Assembly: GCA_930367205.1 (NCBI GenBank)
Contig: OV884013.1
Coordinates: forward strand, 85,747,333 to 85,811,332
Direction of reading: 5' to 3'
DNA length: 64,000 bases
From: Acanthosoma haemorrhoidale
Lineage: Eukaryota > Arthropoda > Insecta > Hemiptera > Acanthosomatidae
A program made the position numbers and the translations under genes. The notes below the pieces were generated by a model. That model was not told where the DNA came from. It searched no databases and saw only the letters and a list, made by a program, of their open reading frames with translations. Numbering within the stretch: the first letter of the stretch is position 1; the number at the start of each line of letters is the position of its first letter. Shown here one piece after another: positions 12,733-27,085 of the stretch.

Positions 12733-15700
12733 TGATTATTATGCAATATTAACATTAGTATTATTAGTTTGAATGTTATGACACATGCTTATACATAAGT
12801 ATCATTAGTGTTATTAATTAACCATGTATTCTCTAGCAAAAATAATTTCCCGGACACCAAAAGTTCTATTTATAACTATGGCAACATTCATAAAATTCTA
12901 ATTTTTATTTGTTTTAAACCATAGATATTAAATGACCTTTAATATTATGGTAGGCCAATATGTAGGTCAATGGTCGTTATTCAAACAAATCGCTTGAGGC
13001 AATTTTTTTTTTTGTTTTTTTTTCGCAAAAAGGGAAATTCTCTTTTTCACTAGAGATAAAATCTATAAACAGGTGGCAACCGAGCAGCTGAAACAGCTAG
13101 AATAAATGCTAGAGACCCTAAAAGAGGAGCAATAATATTTAGTGAAACGTCTGCTTGTTGCCGAAGTTGTTAGTATAGGTATGGTCGGAACTGTGTGGTC
13201 AAAGACCACCCGGAATCTCTTTTGGGTTTAAAATTTCGTTTCGTGTGATTCGTTACGTTCAATTCAAATGTCACACATATTTTCAAAAATACCTTATTAT
13301 TTAGTTCATCGTCGTTTATCTCAACAAATTCTTTGAATTAACCTGAATGACTTAAAATTGATGGTTTCACATATAGTTAGTTTTTTTTTTAACTGGATAA
13401 GTGTTACAGAGTGTTCATGGGATAAACACTGTCTATAGAGTATAAGGGATATAATTAATTTAAGTCTAACGAAATCTCAATGGTCATCCATGAATTGCAT
13501 CAGCTCATTTACATTTTATGTTTAGCATAATCATCGATTGTTTTATTAAAATCGCTGCTTTAAAATAATTAATAAATAAAAACTAGAGAAATATACAACG
13601 TGAATGCAAAAAAAAAATCAAACAGAACAATTGCTGTTAAAGAATGTTCAGGCTCCATTAATCTCCCATCATTACGCTCAAATAAAGGATTTTCATATAA
13701 TACGTAAAATCGTAATAGTTAATGAAGAAGGGAGTAATTTTCCGATGGGGGATTGACTTAGTCATAGGCACTATATTACAAAAAAATTGATTTTCTGATA
13801 CCAAAAATATTGTAATAAGACTCCATCACAATATATATTCAAAATATATTCATGAATCTATCACAGTTACCAAATCTCAGTTTTTCAAATAATAAGAAAA
13901 TTGTACCTAATTCATTAATTCTTGAGGGTTATACCCTTCACTTTCAAATCCTCAAAATCTTGCATTCCCTAAATGTATTTGGAGAACTGATCCACTTAGT
14001 GTTATTAGATAACTTCATCCGTAATGTGAAGTAAGCCTTGGCTCAATACGTAATACTGATACTTCTCGTATATATTACTATATATATCGCCTCAGTTGTA
14101 CATAAATGTCATATGTAAAAATCTACACTTTTCAGTAGCTAAGAAAAACTTCCTGTTACTAACCCTAAATACTTGACACGATTTTTGGTTGGTACATCAG
14201 GAAATGTGTAGGTACCGGTTTTAGCAAATTCCTTTTGTGGTACATATTTACTTACATGCAATTTTTTGTATTTTTTTTTAACTTAGCATTTTGCTCTCTT
14301 TCAGATAAGACATAATACGTTTCGCTTTTAAAATTTTTAAGGTAAAAATGAAATACTACATACGATTTTTTGATAAGCTAGTAAAACGTACTTATACTTA
14401 TACAACATGTTTTATGTGATATACTATCTTTCAACTATCATACAACGTACCTACACACCACACAACCTTTAGCCACTTTTTCACGATTTTACGTACCTTA
14501 GTTTACCTCTTTATTTAGGCCTATATTGTTTTGTTTTGGGTTCAGCTCCCCACTATTACTTTTTTTTATCATCTTTTAATATATTCAGTGCACAGACAAG
14601 CAAAAGGGGAAAAAGTGACAAATAAAACAATCTCATAAGTTAAATATATTTTATGGTATACTATCAAGCCTTCAGTTCCCATAAGCATGAGTAGCATGAG
14701 CCATCATCGGTTGCAAGATTAAATACAGAACAATTTTGTACCTTGAGTTATGTTTTGCAGTATGCACTTGAATCCTTTACTGGACACTTTTCGGTCGTTA
14801 GCTGTAATTGTTGTTATTGTTTTCTTGTTATCAATTTCTCTTTGTTAGTAGCTTTCCTTTTGTTATTTATTTGGCAGATTCCTTTCTCTCTAGACTGTCC
14901 TTATAAAGTTCCTCACTAAATGTTCTAAGTCCGTATTTGATACTCAGTTCACATTTCTGTCCATAGTTCTAAATGTTTTGTGAAACAAAGTCCAAGGAGC
15001 AGCTTTTTCATTGTTATTGTTAAAGTAGTTCTGATACTTCTAGTAAACCTGGTTCTTGCTCTTCCATTTTGGTTCAAGGTACTCCAGGGATGTGTAAGAT
15101 CGGCAATAATGTGACTCCATTTTGAGAAGAGAGTGTAGATAGAAACTGATTTATCTTGCTCCTTAGACTCTCTTCTCTTCCAACAACAATATTTCTGTTG
15201 CTAAAACCAGGGGTTGAGTTTTGTTTTATTTCCAGCAAGCCCACCGATACATTCATTATTTACGGCTCGGATAAGAGGCTCAGACTTAGGCCTATCTAAT
15301 GGAGACTTCAGTACCCACTCACTCACTGATATTTTCCTTTCTCAAAATGCGCTCAGAAACCTCTACTTGCACAATTTTACTTTTCCATAGCTTGCCATCT
15401 TAACGAAATAAGAAAAGGCGTTGTATCCTCGCAAAGAGTTCTCGTAGAGTCGGTAGGTTCATACTTTTCTTTACACTAAGAATGCAATAGTAGCTTTTTT
15501 AGCTTCCCAAACTTCAAAACCTTTCCAAAAATTGTCAAACAACTATTACATGTCTGATTCACTTATTTTTTCACAAAGAAAACCTCTTTATGATCCTGTA
15601 ATTGGAGACCAAGGCTATAACATTTTTCCTTCTCTCTTATTACAGGTTTTGTATTTTCCATTTTCTTTTTTTATTTCCATATAATTTTCCTCCTTTTGCC

Positions 15701-16640
15701 TTTTAGCCATGTTCAAATTTCTTGTCTAGTTTGTTTTATTTACTTCATCTTTTTTTTCCTCTTCTTCTTTTCTGGTGCTGGAAGTGGCTCTTCTTGTGCC
15801 GGATTCACGTTACTTTATTCAATTGGAGTCAAACTTACGTTCCTTCATCATCACTTCCTTTAGGCTTAATATTTACTATTTTAACATTCCTTTTTACTTC
15901 ATTTAAGCGAGGCAAACTTGGATTTTCTCCAACAAATAGCGCTCCTTTAGTTTTAAGCTAGTTTCTCTCTGAAGTACTCTGACTCATTCCTTTGTTTAGT
16001 AAGCTTAGCTCTTTTTATATGAACAAAGTCATCATCATCGCAAGGCATGCAAACTCTACAAAATAAAAAGAACTAAACTTAAACATCATTTTGTTAGAGT
16101 CAAAATGTCGCTTGTTTGTAAAGAACTGAAAATAGTTAGGCAACTTGACATACGACATTTTATAATTAAATATAAAAAAGAAAAAAATAATTTATGAACC
16201 TGTTTCATGCATTGTAGATAGAAATAAACTACATAATACTTATTTTAATTACATTTATTATGGATTAAAACTGTTAAAAATATCTAAATGTCTTATTTAT
16301 CAAAAGTAATTTCTATCAGCTTACTTTTAAATGCCCTTTGAGAAGTAGATGAACTGTAGTCTCTTTTATTTCATAAAAATACTTAATTAAAATCACCGAT
16401 ACAAAACAAGACATAAAACATTTTGATGTGTAACTTGAGTTCTATCACACGATCACATTCGAAAATTTGAGAACCGATGTAGCTAGCAAATACAAGTGTT
16501 TTCCTCAATAAGAATTTGGAGGCAAATTTTGCCGTACGACATGTAATACATTTCTATTATTATATAGAATCTGACGTTCTATTTATGTTGCTACTTGCAA
16601 ATACAGTCCGTGGCTTTACAATTCTGCGCAGTTAAAATAG
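10212..16640. other. Non-coding AT-rich stretch
   Basis: No gene is recognised in more than 6 kb. Open frames such as 13852-14034, 15074-15256 and 15722-15961 are short, low-complexity or hydrophobic from T-rich codons, and lack splice or family support. The dinucleotide array at 12686 is listed separately. Confidence 0.5.
12686..12728. repeat. (TA)n microsatellite
   Basis: About 21 TA units in an uninterrupted array, seen directly. Confidence 0.95.
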
Positions 16641-16641
16641 T

Positions 16642-16815
16642 TCAGTGACACTGTCCGCTTTCCCATGGAGTACTAACTCTCATCTAGTCTCAGTATGGTG
16701 GGGATCTTGACTTCGGATATGAAGGACGTCAAGGACTTGCTAAAGAAACAAGGTGACCGATCATTTGAAAAATAACACAGAGTGGCTCAAACAGCAATCC
16801 TCGTTCGAGAACCTG
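16642..16815 (+). promoter_or_regulatory. Candidate promoter and first exon (weak)
   Basis: TCAGT (16642-16646) fits the insect initiator consensus and sits in a locally GC-richer block. About 50 bp downstream an ATG (16695) opens a 26-codon frame beginning MVGILTSDMKDVKDLLKKQG and closing at 16773-16775. A second frame then reads TEWLKQQSSFENL up to a GTGAGA donor-like site near 16808. The two frames are offset, so this is either a decayed exon, a short upstream reading frame, or chance. TEWLKQQ faintly recalls the N-terminal part of CRAL-TRIO proteins, but I would not assign it on this. Confidence 0.25.
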
Positions 16816-17354
16816 GGTGAGAATTAAAACTTTGATGATAGTCTTTGGCAAGCCGGAGGATCTGGATGTCTTCACATGACTTATCCTCACTATTTTTTCT
16901 AATTTCGTTCGTAATAAGAGAAATTCAAATTGACTTGTCTTGTAAAATTACATGTTTTAAAACATTTATTAAATTATATTCCTTTAAATGCCGATCTTTT
17001 CGAATTTTATCCTTCCTTGTAGTCTTTCTTTCACGATAATTTTGCAGGCGTATATTAAATACCTTATGTCTGTTATCAACATATGCCTATGTATATGAAT
17101 ATGTACGCATGTGTATGTTAGTAGTTTTAGCATATTCATAATTAATGGCTTTCATTTATTATCTTTTATGTTTTAATATCAATGGAAGTAGATTTTATAA
17201 ATCCTTTAACGATCTTTTGAAGGGTTGAGAAGTGATTGCTAATATTTTTTTTTTTTCTTTTTTGTCCAATAAAGTAAAAGGATTGTTAGCCTGGAAGGAA
17301 AATCAGAATTTTTAAACTAAAATAGTTTTTGAGCTGTTATTTAAATCTTAAATT

Positions 17355-17384
17355 AAGGTAAGTTAAGTTCTCGAAACTTACCTT
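17355..17384. repeat. Perfect inverted repeat (hairpin)
   Basis: AAGGTAAGTT (17355-17364) and AACTTACCTT (17375-17384) are exact complements separated by 10 nt. It lies just upstream of the GA array. No function is evident. Confidence 0.6.
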
Positions 17385-17449
17385 ACTTAATTTCAAGTTT
17401 ATTTTTCCCGTTCGATATCATATTATGATAAACTACTCAGCATATTTCG

Positions 17450-20180
<2,731 letters not shown>

Positions 20181-20455
20181 TGGTCCCCTTAGTAACTTAC
20201 GTTGTCGGGTTCGGAGCCTGCAGAAACTTCCTAAAAAAGTCACCCCAGGCTGTCCTGGCTTCTATTGGATTCTTCACGGTTGGAAATACATCTGGATACC
20301 CTAATTATATTCTGTTGCTGATTTCTGGATTCATTCAGTCATTTTCCACAATTCTAACTCCCAAATTGCCTTATATGTTGGTGCAAATTATATTATCACT
20401 TTTCTGCTTCGCGTTCATTTATGCTATTCGGCCAGATAATTACCGGAAATGCTAG
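20181..20455 (+). CDS. Probable terminal exon of an unrecognised multi-pass membrane protein
   Basis: A good acceptor (TTGTTCTTTAG, ending 20180) opens an exon of 275 nt that stays open to a TAG at 20453-20455, with AATAAA at 20472-20477 only 17 nt downstream. This is a compact and convincing 3' exon layout. The encoded 90 or so residues start VPLVTYVVGFGACRNFLK and are strongly hydrophobic, with two or three potential membrane segments (around VLASIGFFTVG, NYILLLISGFIQSF and MLVQIILSLFCFAFIYAI) and a short polar tail RPDNYRKC. I do not recognise the family. The upstream ATG in the same frame lies before the acceptor and is probably intronic. The first codon is split (phase 1), so an upstream exon is required. 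The open frame on the other plus-strand phase is a shadow. Confidence 0.5.
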
Positions 20456-20471
20456 TAACACTAGGAGGTTG

Positions 20472-20477
20472 AATAAA
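20472..20477 (+). terminator. AATAAA polyadenylation signal
   Basis: A canonical hexamer 17 nt after the stop codon of the probable terminal exon. It supports that exon being the 3' end of a transcript. Confidence 0.5.
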
Positions 20478-21954
20478 ATCTGGGGCAAAATGTAGTTGTT
20501 TACAAATTATTTGTGACGCACCAACTCATAAACAGAGAATTGTAGGCCGTATCTTGACTGGACGATCTAATCTCACTGTTTAAATATAAATTATAAACAC
20601 GGTGAGTAGTATTGATTATAGAGCACCAATAAAAGTTAGTCAACTGTTGGTTTCCGGTCCGACTACATTGATCCAATCAAACCTGATCAATTAATTATTA
20701 AAATCCTATTCTAGTTGTGCAAGCCGAGGTTCACAGGTGTTAAGTGAAGGAGTGCCTGGACTTTCACTACATCCTCTATTTTTTTTACTTAATTAGCCTA
20801 AGTGGCTTGCCTGCTACAACAGGAAGTGCCCCAGTTGGAATAATTTGCTGCTAGTCCTTTTAATGTGGTGTTTTTAGAATAGAATGTTTAAATCTTCGGC
20901 CATTTAAAACAGCCTCATGAATTTGTGCAGTGCCTTTGCGATTTAATTAACAATTCATTTCAGTCCTAATAATTATCTTTATTATATTAATTATATTTAA
21001 TCACTTATTACCAATTAATTTTTGCTTTCATTTCATAAAAGTGCCATGTTTTTTTCTTTAAAAAAAATTGTTATTCTCGAAACAAACAAAAATTGGACAA
21101 GGTTTTTTCATGCCCCTATGTGCTACCCACTATTAATACTATAAAAATTATTAGTCATGATAGTAAATGCAAAGATCTCTTCTGGTTTCCTTTATATTTC
21201 TTCATATCCCCTTGTTATTATAAATTATGGAAATTTTTCAACCGATGGCTTTGTTCACCCTAAACAAATTCATGGGAAAACTCATGAATCCACCGGTATC
21301 CTCCAATTTTGGCAGTTTTTCATTCATTATTAATATGGGGACGTTGATAATTCCTTATTACAAAATAAATGTGTAAATAATCACATATCCTTCTTCGCAC
21401 GTGAGGGAGGTGACATCCATGTGGACTTGGGAGGTCTCTGGGCTGCTTGTAAATACTGTATGAATGAGCGAGTGAATGAAAATTGTAATTATGGTATTAA
21501 TGAGATCATTTATCACAATTACTTATTGCCCAATGAGACAGATTGTAATTTTATCATAAAGTTGTTGATTCATACATCAAATAATCACATTGATTAGGTA
21601 GAAAATAAACGTGACGTTGTGATTAACAATACCTACATGTTGGCACTTTAGTAGTCCATAATTACAAAAACTCATTACAATTGAGTTTTGATCTAGGGAA
21701 TATTATGGCATTGTAAAATAATTCTGAGAACGGAGTGAATACTTTCGAAGCCACATTGATTTTTGGATGGCATTATGCCAAGGTCAGGTATGGAATTGAG
21801 CCGAACGCATGTTTACCACTTTCGGGTTAAGGGAGGGTTCCACACCTGCTGTTTTGGACAATTCTGAAAGGAATACCGAACCTCTTCTAAGGCACCCTTT
21901 CCCTCAATGACTGACAGCCAGAAGGAAGAAGAAGACATGCCTGCAAATCCCTAG
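20478..21954. other. Non-coding AT-rich stretch
   Basis: No gene or repeat is recognised between the probable 3' end at 20.48 kb and CpG island C. Confidence 0.5.
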
Positions 21955-22080
21955 GCTAGGGAAGGAGGCATAGGGCAGGAGCACAGACACACGACGAGTC
22001 GGCACGAGGCTTGGTGCGCCTGCCGCGCCTGCGCCGTGCGCAAGCCCCCGAGGCCGTGGGAACCAGGAGCAGGTGCTATC
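21955..22080. promoter_or_regulatory. CpG island C: Su(H)-type site next to an E-box
   Basis: A short CpG-rich block containing CGTGGGAA (22055-22062) and CAGGTG (22070-22075), 7 bp apart. The surrounding GGCCGTGGGAACC is also present on the minus strand of island B (26880-26892), so the two blocks share more than the core sites. One Su(H)-type site and one E-box are seen here rather than the double set of A and B. It is inferred to be a related Notch/proneural regulatory module. The frame open through it (22011-22250) ends in a T-rich low-complexity tail and is not a credible gene. Confidence 0.4.
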
Positions 22081-25000
22081 TGTCTCTTTTTATTTCCCAA
22101 CTCTCCCACTCCCTTCCCAGACCCGCTACTGGATTACACCCACCACCACCGATTTATTTTTTATTTAGCCTCTCTTCCCTCTTCCTATGTTCCTTTATTT
22201 ATTTTTTTATTATAGTTTTTTTTACTGCTACCGTACCTAATATAGCCTAACTGAATTTATAAACAGTCAGAGTAATTAAAAATATGAGTTCAATGGGATA
22301 CAAAGGTTCATCTATCTTATGAATTATTAGTATTCTTATATAGCCTATTAAGATCCTCCTTTACACCAATGTTTTTACATAATAGTATTCTTAACAATGA
22401 CTCTTTAGCTTGAAGTCTCTATAAAATTTCTTTTATTGTTGATGTTATATTAAGTCAACCATTCACCTATTGCAGCACTAAAATTTAAACAAATTACATA
22501 CAATTCAATTAAAATAATAACATTGGCAACAATCCAAAGATGAAAATGACACTTTTTTTAAATTCATATTCATTCACCGTGTTATACCAAATTGATAACC
22601 TTTCTGGGAAAGTAAATTTAAATTATTTTAAAATGGTAAATCAATATTAAATTGAAAGGTAACTCTGTTAATATATATATGGCATGTGCAAAACTTACTG
22701 AAAAGATTTCGAATAGAATATATTTTTGTTCACTTCATAGGAAAACAAGCATTAGTGTTGGGGGAGGTTGTATTGGAATAGAAATCTTTAGCCCTTGAAA
22801 TAGTGTATTGTTGTTTTGTATGTATAAATAATAATGTTTTATTTGAATTTGATTGAATTATAGTCCTGTTGATTCTGAATAGGCGAAAGGTTTCATTTGC
22901 TATTAAATTCAAAACATTAACGAGCACCGTTACTACATCCATTTGAAAACGTAACGAGACAGGGCTGACTTTTTTCCTCTAATTTCCAGTTAAAATATTT
23001 TTTTCAAAACCCCATTTGCTCATTAGAATATTTCGTAATGTGAAAATTAAGATCGATTGAATCAATTTCACTATTGCTATCATAGAACTTACGTAGGTAT
23101 TCAGACAAATGTCGATATTGTTTGAAGGATTGGTTTCTTACTTCGGGCTTGGCAACACTTTATAAAGAGAAAAAATCCATAAGATTTTTAGATTGAAATG
23201 TTAAATATTAATATTAAATTACACTTTGTGTTATAGACTCTTTCAAATGTGGATAAACAATAGAATGGGGGAAAAATAAATAAATTATAAACCATTTGAT
23301 TATGGAATGTAATTCCATATCTATAACTTTTTTTCCTTGTTATTAAAAATTATGAAATTCAATATAGATTCTACATAAATGAATCTATTTTTTTCCAACA
23401 ATTTTACCCTATGATTTGCGATTGTTACAAATATATAATGTACATTATACATTCATTGTCTATTCATGTTTAAAAGTGAATGTCTATAACTGTCAAGATA
23501 TCTGCATGTCTAAAAGTTTTTTTTAATATTTTAAACTGGAATAAATAATTAGCACACACTGCTGGAGAGTGTATAGGTCAAGGAGCTAAGTGAGTGACTA
23601 CTTTCGTACGTAGCGGGAGGAAGGTCGTTCCTTATACATCAAAGTGACTTCAAACGCTGATACTAGAGAGCCTGGATATAAAATGCAATAAAATTGTTAA
23701 GATAATAAAAAATGTTAAAACGGATAATGTCCAGGCTTGTTCGATTAAACCTCATTTAAATTTTTACCATATTGGTCAGACCCCCTTATGGTTGTACTAG
23801 TTTTCGTGTGGCGGTGATTGTTGCTTGATTTTCTATGACATTGGTTAATATAATATTTCGTTAATTTTTACGCATATGTTATTGTATCACTATGGGTATA
23901 TGAACATAATTGTTATTAACTTTAATTTATGATTTGCTAAAACGTACATATTAATATTTTAATTTTTTATATCTTAACTACTTAGTGTTTATTGTATAAT
24001 TGTCATATCAACGCTTGCAGTAAATGAAGAAGATTATTGCAGATGCTTGAACAGTTGGTGTCACTTAAACCTGAACATATGACCGAAGTTATGCAGGAAG
24101 ATACATGATTGTGTATTTGTTTCAAGGATGGTAAACATATAGGATTTTTAATTATTTGACAGTTTTTTTGTCCCGGACTTTTTTTCCTCTCTATTGTATC
24201 AACTTACCCTCGGGACTATGGTAATCCCGTGACTCACCAGAGCTACCTGCCCGTCTCGGAAGACGTCTACAGGTGCCTGTGACCCAAGATGCCATAACCA
24301 CCTCGGCCTGGAAGCCCTAGAAGCCCTAGAAGCCTTGATTGAGTACCTGTTGGGACGATCGACCGTTAGACAACTAACTGTCCTGTAACGTACTCGAGAC
24401 GTCTGCTACCTGGCATCTGGAGGGCTCCGTCAAGACGTCTTCCACGGCCGTTAATCTAAGTCTGGGATCTTTACATGATCGTTACGTGGGATTTAAGTGC
24501 AAAAACAGTTTCCTCGAGGTCTTCCCACCCCCTCTCCCACTCTTTGTCACACATCAGAAGGCGAACAATGTTTGATTTAACGGTTTTAAGTTCGTTTTTT
24601 TCCAGTAAGGTACACGTATCTAAGAAACAACCAGTCCAGGATAGAAAATAATAGAATGGGAAAGACTTACATATGATATACCTCACTGCTCTAAGGATCG
24701 AATTACATAAACTAGTTAATTTCGTGCCGTAAATGTTTTGTCTACTAAACAATATCCAATGTAGGTGAAGTAGATATATCGAGGTTCAACCCACTACTTC
24801 AAAGAAAATATTATACGTATTAACAACGAAATGTATCAAATAATACACTTCAGCTAAACGGATTGAAGACTGACTTCCAAAACCTTGTTCGGACCTCGAT
24901 CTAAGACGCAACAAATTTAGTCAAGAAAAAGCTATTCTGAAAATAAATACAGTATTATTAAACAAAAAATCACAACATACAAAAATGTATCAATTCTGTT

Positions 25001-26759
25001 GTGATGTATCGTGCCATTAAAGATACGTTACGATTGGGAAAAAGTTGGGAACACGATTGTGTTATCACACATCTCATTGATAAAGACTTCGAGTTATTTA
25101 ATTTCATATACGATAGTAAAATATTTATTTTTGAATTCCATAGCGCAACACTTCCTGAAGATGTTGTTGGTTGGTAGCGCTTATGAGCCGCCATCGAAAG
25201 TTTAATTTGATTTAAGCAAGCACGATTATACCTTAGGCCGTTCGTAGTGTGGATGGGTGTTGCTGTTTCTCAGAACCATCAAAGCAATTAATGGCCAAGC
25301 GAAAATGGAACTGAAAGAACACGCTAGCATGGAATCAGCCTGCACTTACTTAGTTACCACTAATCGAAACCGTAGCCTTAACGTGTCCTTCTTAATCCAG
25401 CTAATAGCATACACGATGGCATTAAAGCGGTAAGATAGACTGGAGTAAGGGTAGCTTTTAATTGTATGGCTGGTAATTCCATATCATTTCTATGCTTCTC
25501 AACTCGGAGCGTGGTCATACTCCAGTGATAATTCCTAAATGGCTTAGATGAGAATATTATAAGGTGGGGAATGGGTGAGGCGAACCCATTAGCTCCTTGA
25601 TGGTGTTTGCTCAGCGTTGAATACAGGTTATTTTTAATGACGAGATTGTGATGTCTTAAGTAGGATGACAGCTACTGCCCTCAACACGTACAAAAATACA
25701 CATTTTGAATTAGTTTGAAATCAATGAGGACTAGCTCTAGGTGTAAGTATTATGCAAGTTGTGGTTGTAACATGGGGTACTCCGTTTTAATAAGACTGAG
25801 CTTTTAGTATCATTTAAAGAATATAATATGAATATGTCTCGTCAACGAATTTGGATTCGTAACAATGCAGTTTTGTGTTGCATAACAAAATTGGTTACTC
25901 ATTGCTAAAAACGTTATTAATATTATATTTTAAACGTTTTCTATCAAATAAAAACGAACCGTACCCGACATATTACATCCCTTTGTCCGAAAAAGTTTTC
26001 TTGTGTTCTGTTAATTTAACGTCATGACTTATTGATTATTAACAAGTGTTGTTTGAGTGAATCCTAAACGACCTATATTTACAAGAATTCATTAGAATGG
26101 TGTCCCAACATGCTAACTGCCCTGAATAAACCCTTAATTGTGAGCTATATGACAGTCTTGTCCAACTTTAAGCTTTGGTGGAGTGTACATATTAAGAATT
26201 AAGAAACACCTTCTGCCTCTCTACAGCTTTATTAATGTGTACCCAAACGTATTCCTCGGATCAAAGGTTGGATGTTTTTTTCATAGCCAACTTCGGCAAT
26301 TTCTACAATTGCCACAATTTCTACAATAGTAAACAAAAACTCCATTGAGGATGACAGTTTAGTCCTGGTTTAAATCAATAAAGCTGCGGAGGGACAGAAG
26401 GTGGTTTATTTCTTAAACAAAAAACTAAGTAATTTTATCTTATATTATAAATTTCAATCAGTTAAAGTTTTGTTTATTAGTTTCTAGAACCAATATCGTC
26501 ACGATATCTTCCACTACAGCTTTTTGTACAATAACAACGTAATAGCGTCAAAGCGGTTATATAATGGCGAGCCTGCTGATCCTTGAATCCATTAGAATAA
26601 CAGTAAAGGGTGTGATTTTGAAGGTTGTTTTCAAAATCCGCAGGCTTAGGTCAGGAATCAGTCCGGTATTTGTATTAGGAAAGGGGTTATTATAATTTAT
26701 GCAAATGCGGCTGCATAAACGATGAGGCCCTTATTACTTAGTGCGTCCTTGTGACAGAA
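22081..26759. other. Mostly non-coding stretch
   Basis: No gene is recognised. Overlapping sense and antisense frames around 24970-25205 have no family resemblance. The GC-rich segment at 24225-24450 is listed separately. Confidence 0.45.
24225..24450. other. GC-rich segment with three AGACGTCT palindromes
   Basis: This segment is far GC-richer than its flanks. AGACGTCT occurs near 24262, 24397 and 24433, and a 9-bp unit (GAAGCCCTA) is tandemly repeated near 24315-24341. A minus-strand frame of about 50 codons is open across it but resembles nothing I know. It could be a decayed transposon part, an old exon or a regulatory block. Confidence 0.35.
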
Positions 26760-27059
26760 AGGTTGGCCGCTGCTATAATTGCAAGCTACAACAAATCTAC
26801 AGCTAACAGATACGGATCGGCGAGATCCACCTGTGAAGAGATTGCGGTGCCAACACCTGCCCGCAGTTCCCACGCTGGAGGTTCCCACGGCCAGCACCTG
26901 TTCTCCCAATCTGTCCGCCGCCGTCACCTCGCTCTGTCCTTATCTCCCCCCCCCCTCCCTCTGTCAACAGAGGCGCGGTGTGTGCGGTGCGGTGTGCCTG
27001 AGTGCACGCGAGTGTCGTACTTCGGTCCCGAACCAAGGCGAAACTCCACTGTACCGAAA
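26760..27059 (+). promoter_or_regulatory. CpG island B: two Su(H)-type sites framed by E-boxes, upstream of a possible exon
   Basis: A CpG-rich block with CACCTG at 26828-26833, 26854-26859 and 26895-26900, and TTCCCACG at 26867-26874 and 26882-26889. The two Su(H)/CSL-type sites point the same way, 7 bp apart, between the last two E-boxes. CACCTGCCCGC (26854-26864) is the exact complement of the 11-mer around both E-boxes of island A, and read against the minus strand of A the order E-box, Su(H), Su(H), E-box is conserved. It lies 160-230 bp upstream of an ATG followed by a strong splice donor, which fits a proximal promoter. Notch plus proneural input is inferred from site types known in Drosophila, not shown. 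Confidence 0.5.
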
Positions 27060-27085
27060 ATGCCCTGGTCGCCTATTCCAAACAG
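27060..27085 (+). CDS. Possible short first coding exon ending in a strong donor
   Basis: AAAATGC gives an ATG at 27060 followed by CCC TGG TCG CCT ATT CCA AAC AG and then GTAAGTAT, a near-perfect donor at 27086. This would encode MPWSPIPN plus a split codon. It sits at the downstream edge of CpG island B, where a 5' end is expected. The peptide is too short to assign and no second exon is recognised in the window, so it may be 5' UTR or chance. The longer frames over the island in all three phases reflect its GC content. Confidence 0.3.

Noticed and set aside
24970..25205. Overlapping sense and antisense frames, and a vague likeness to sequence near 45050
   Set aside because: The likeness is patchy and could not be extended into an alignment.
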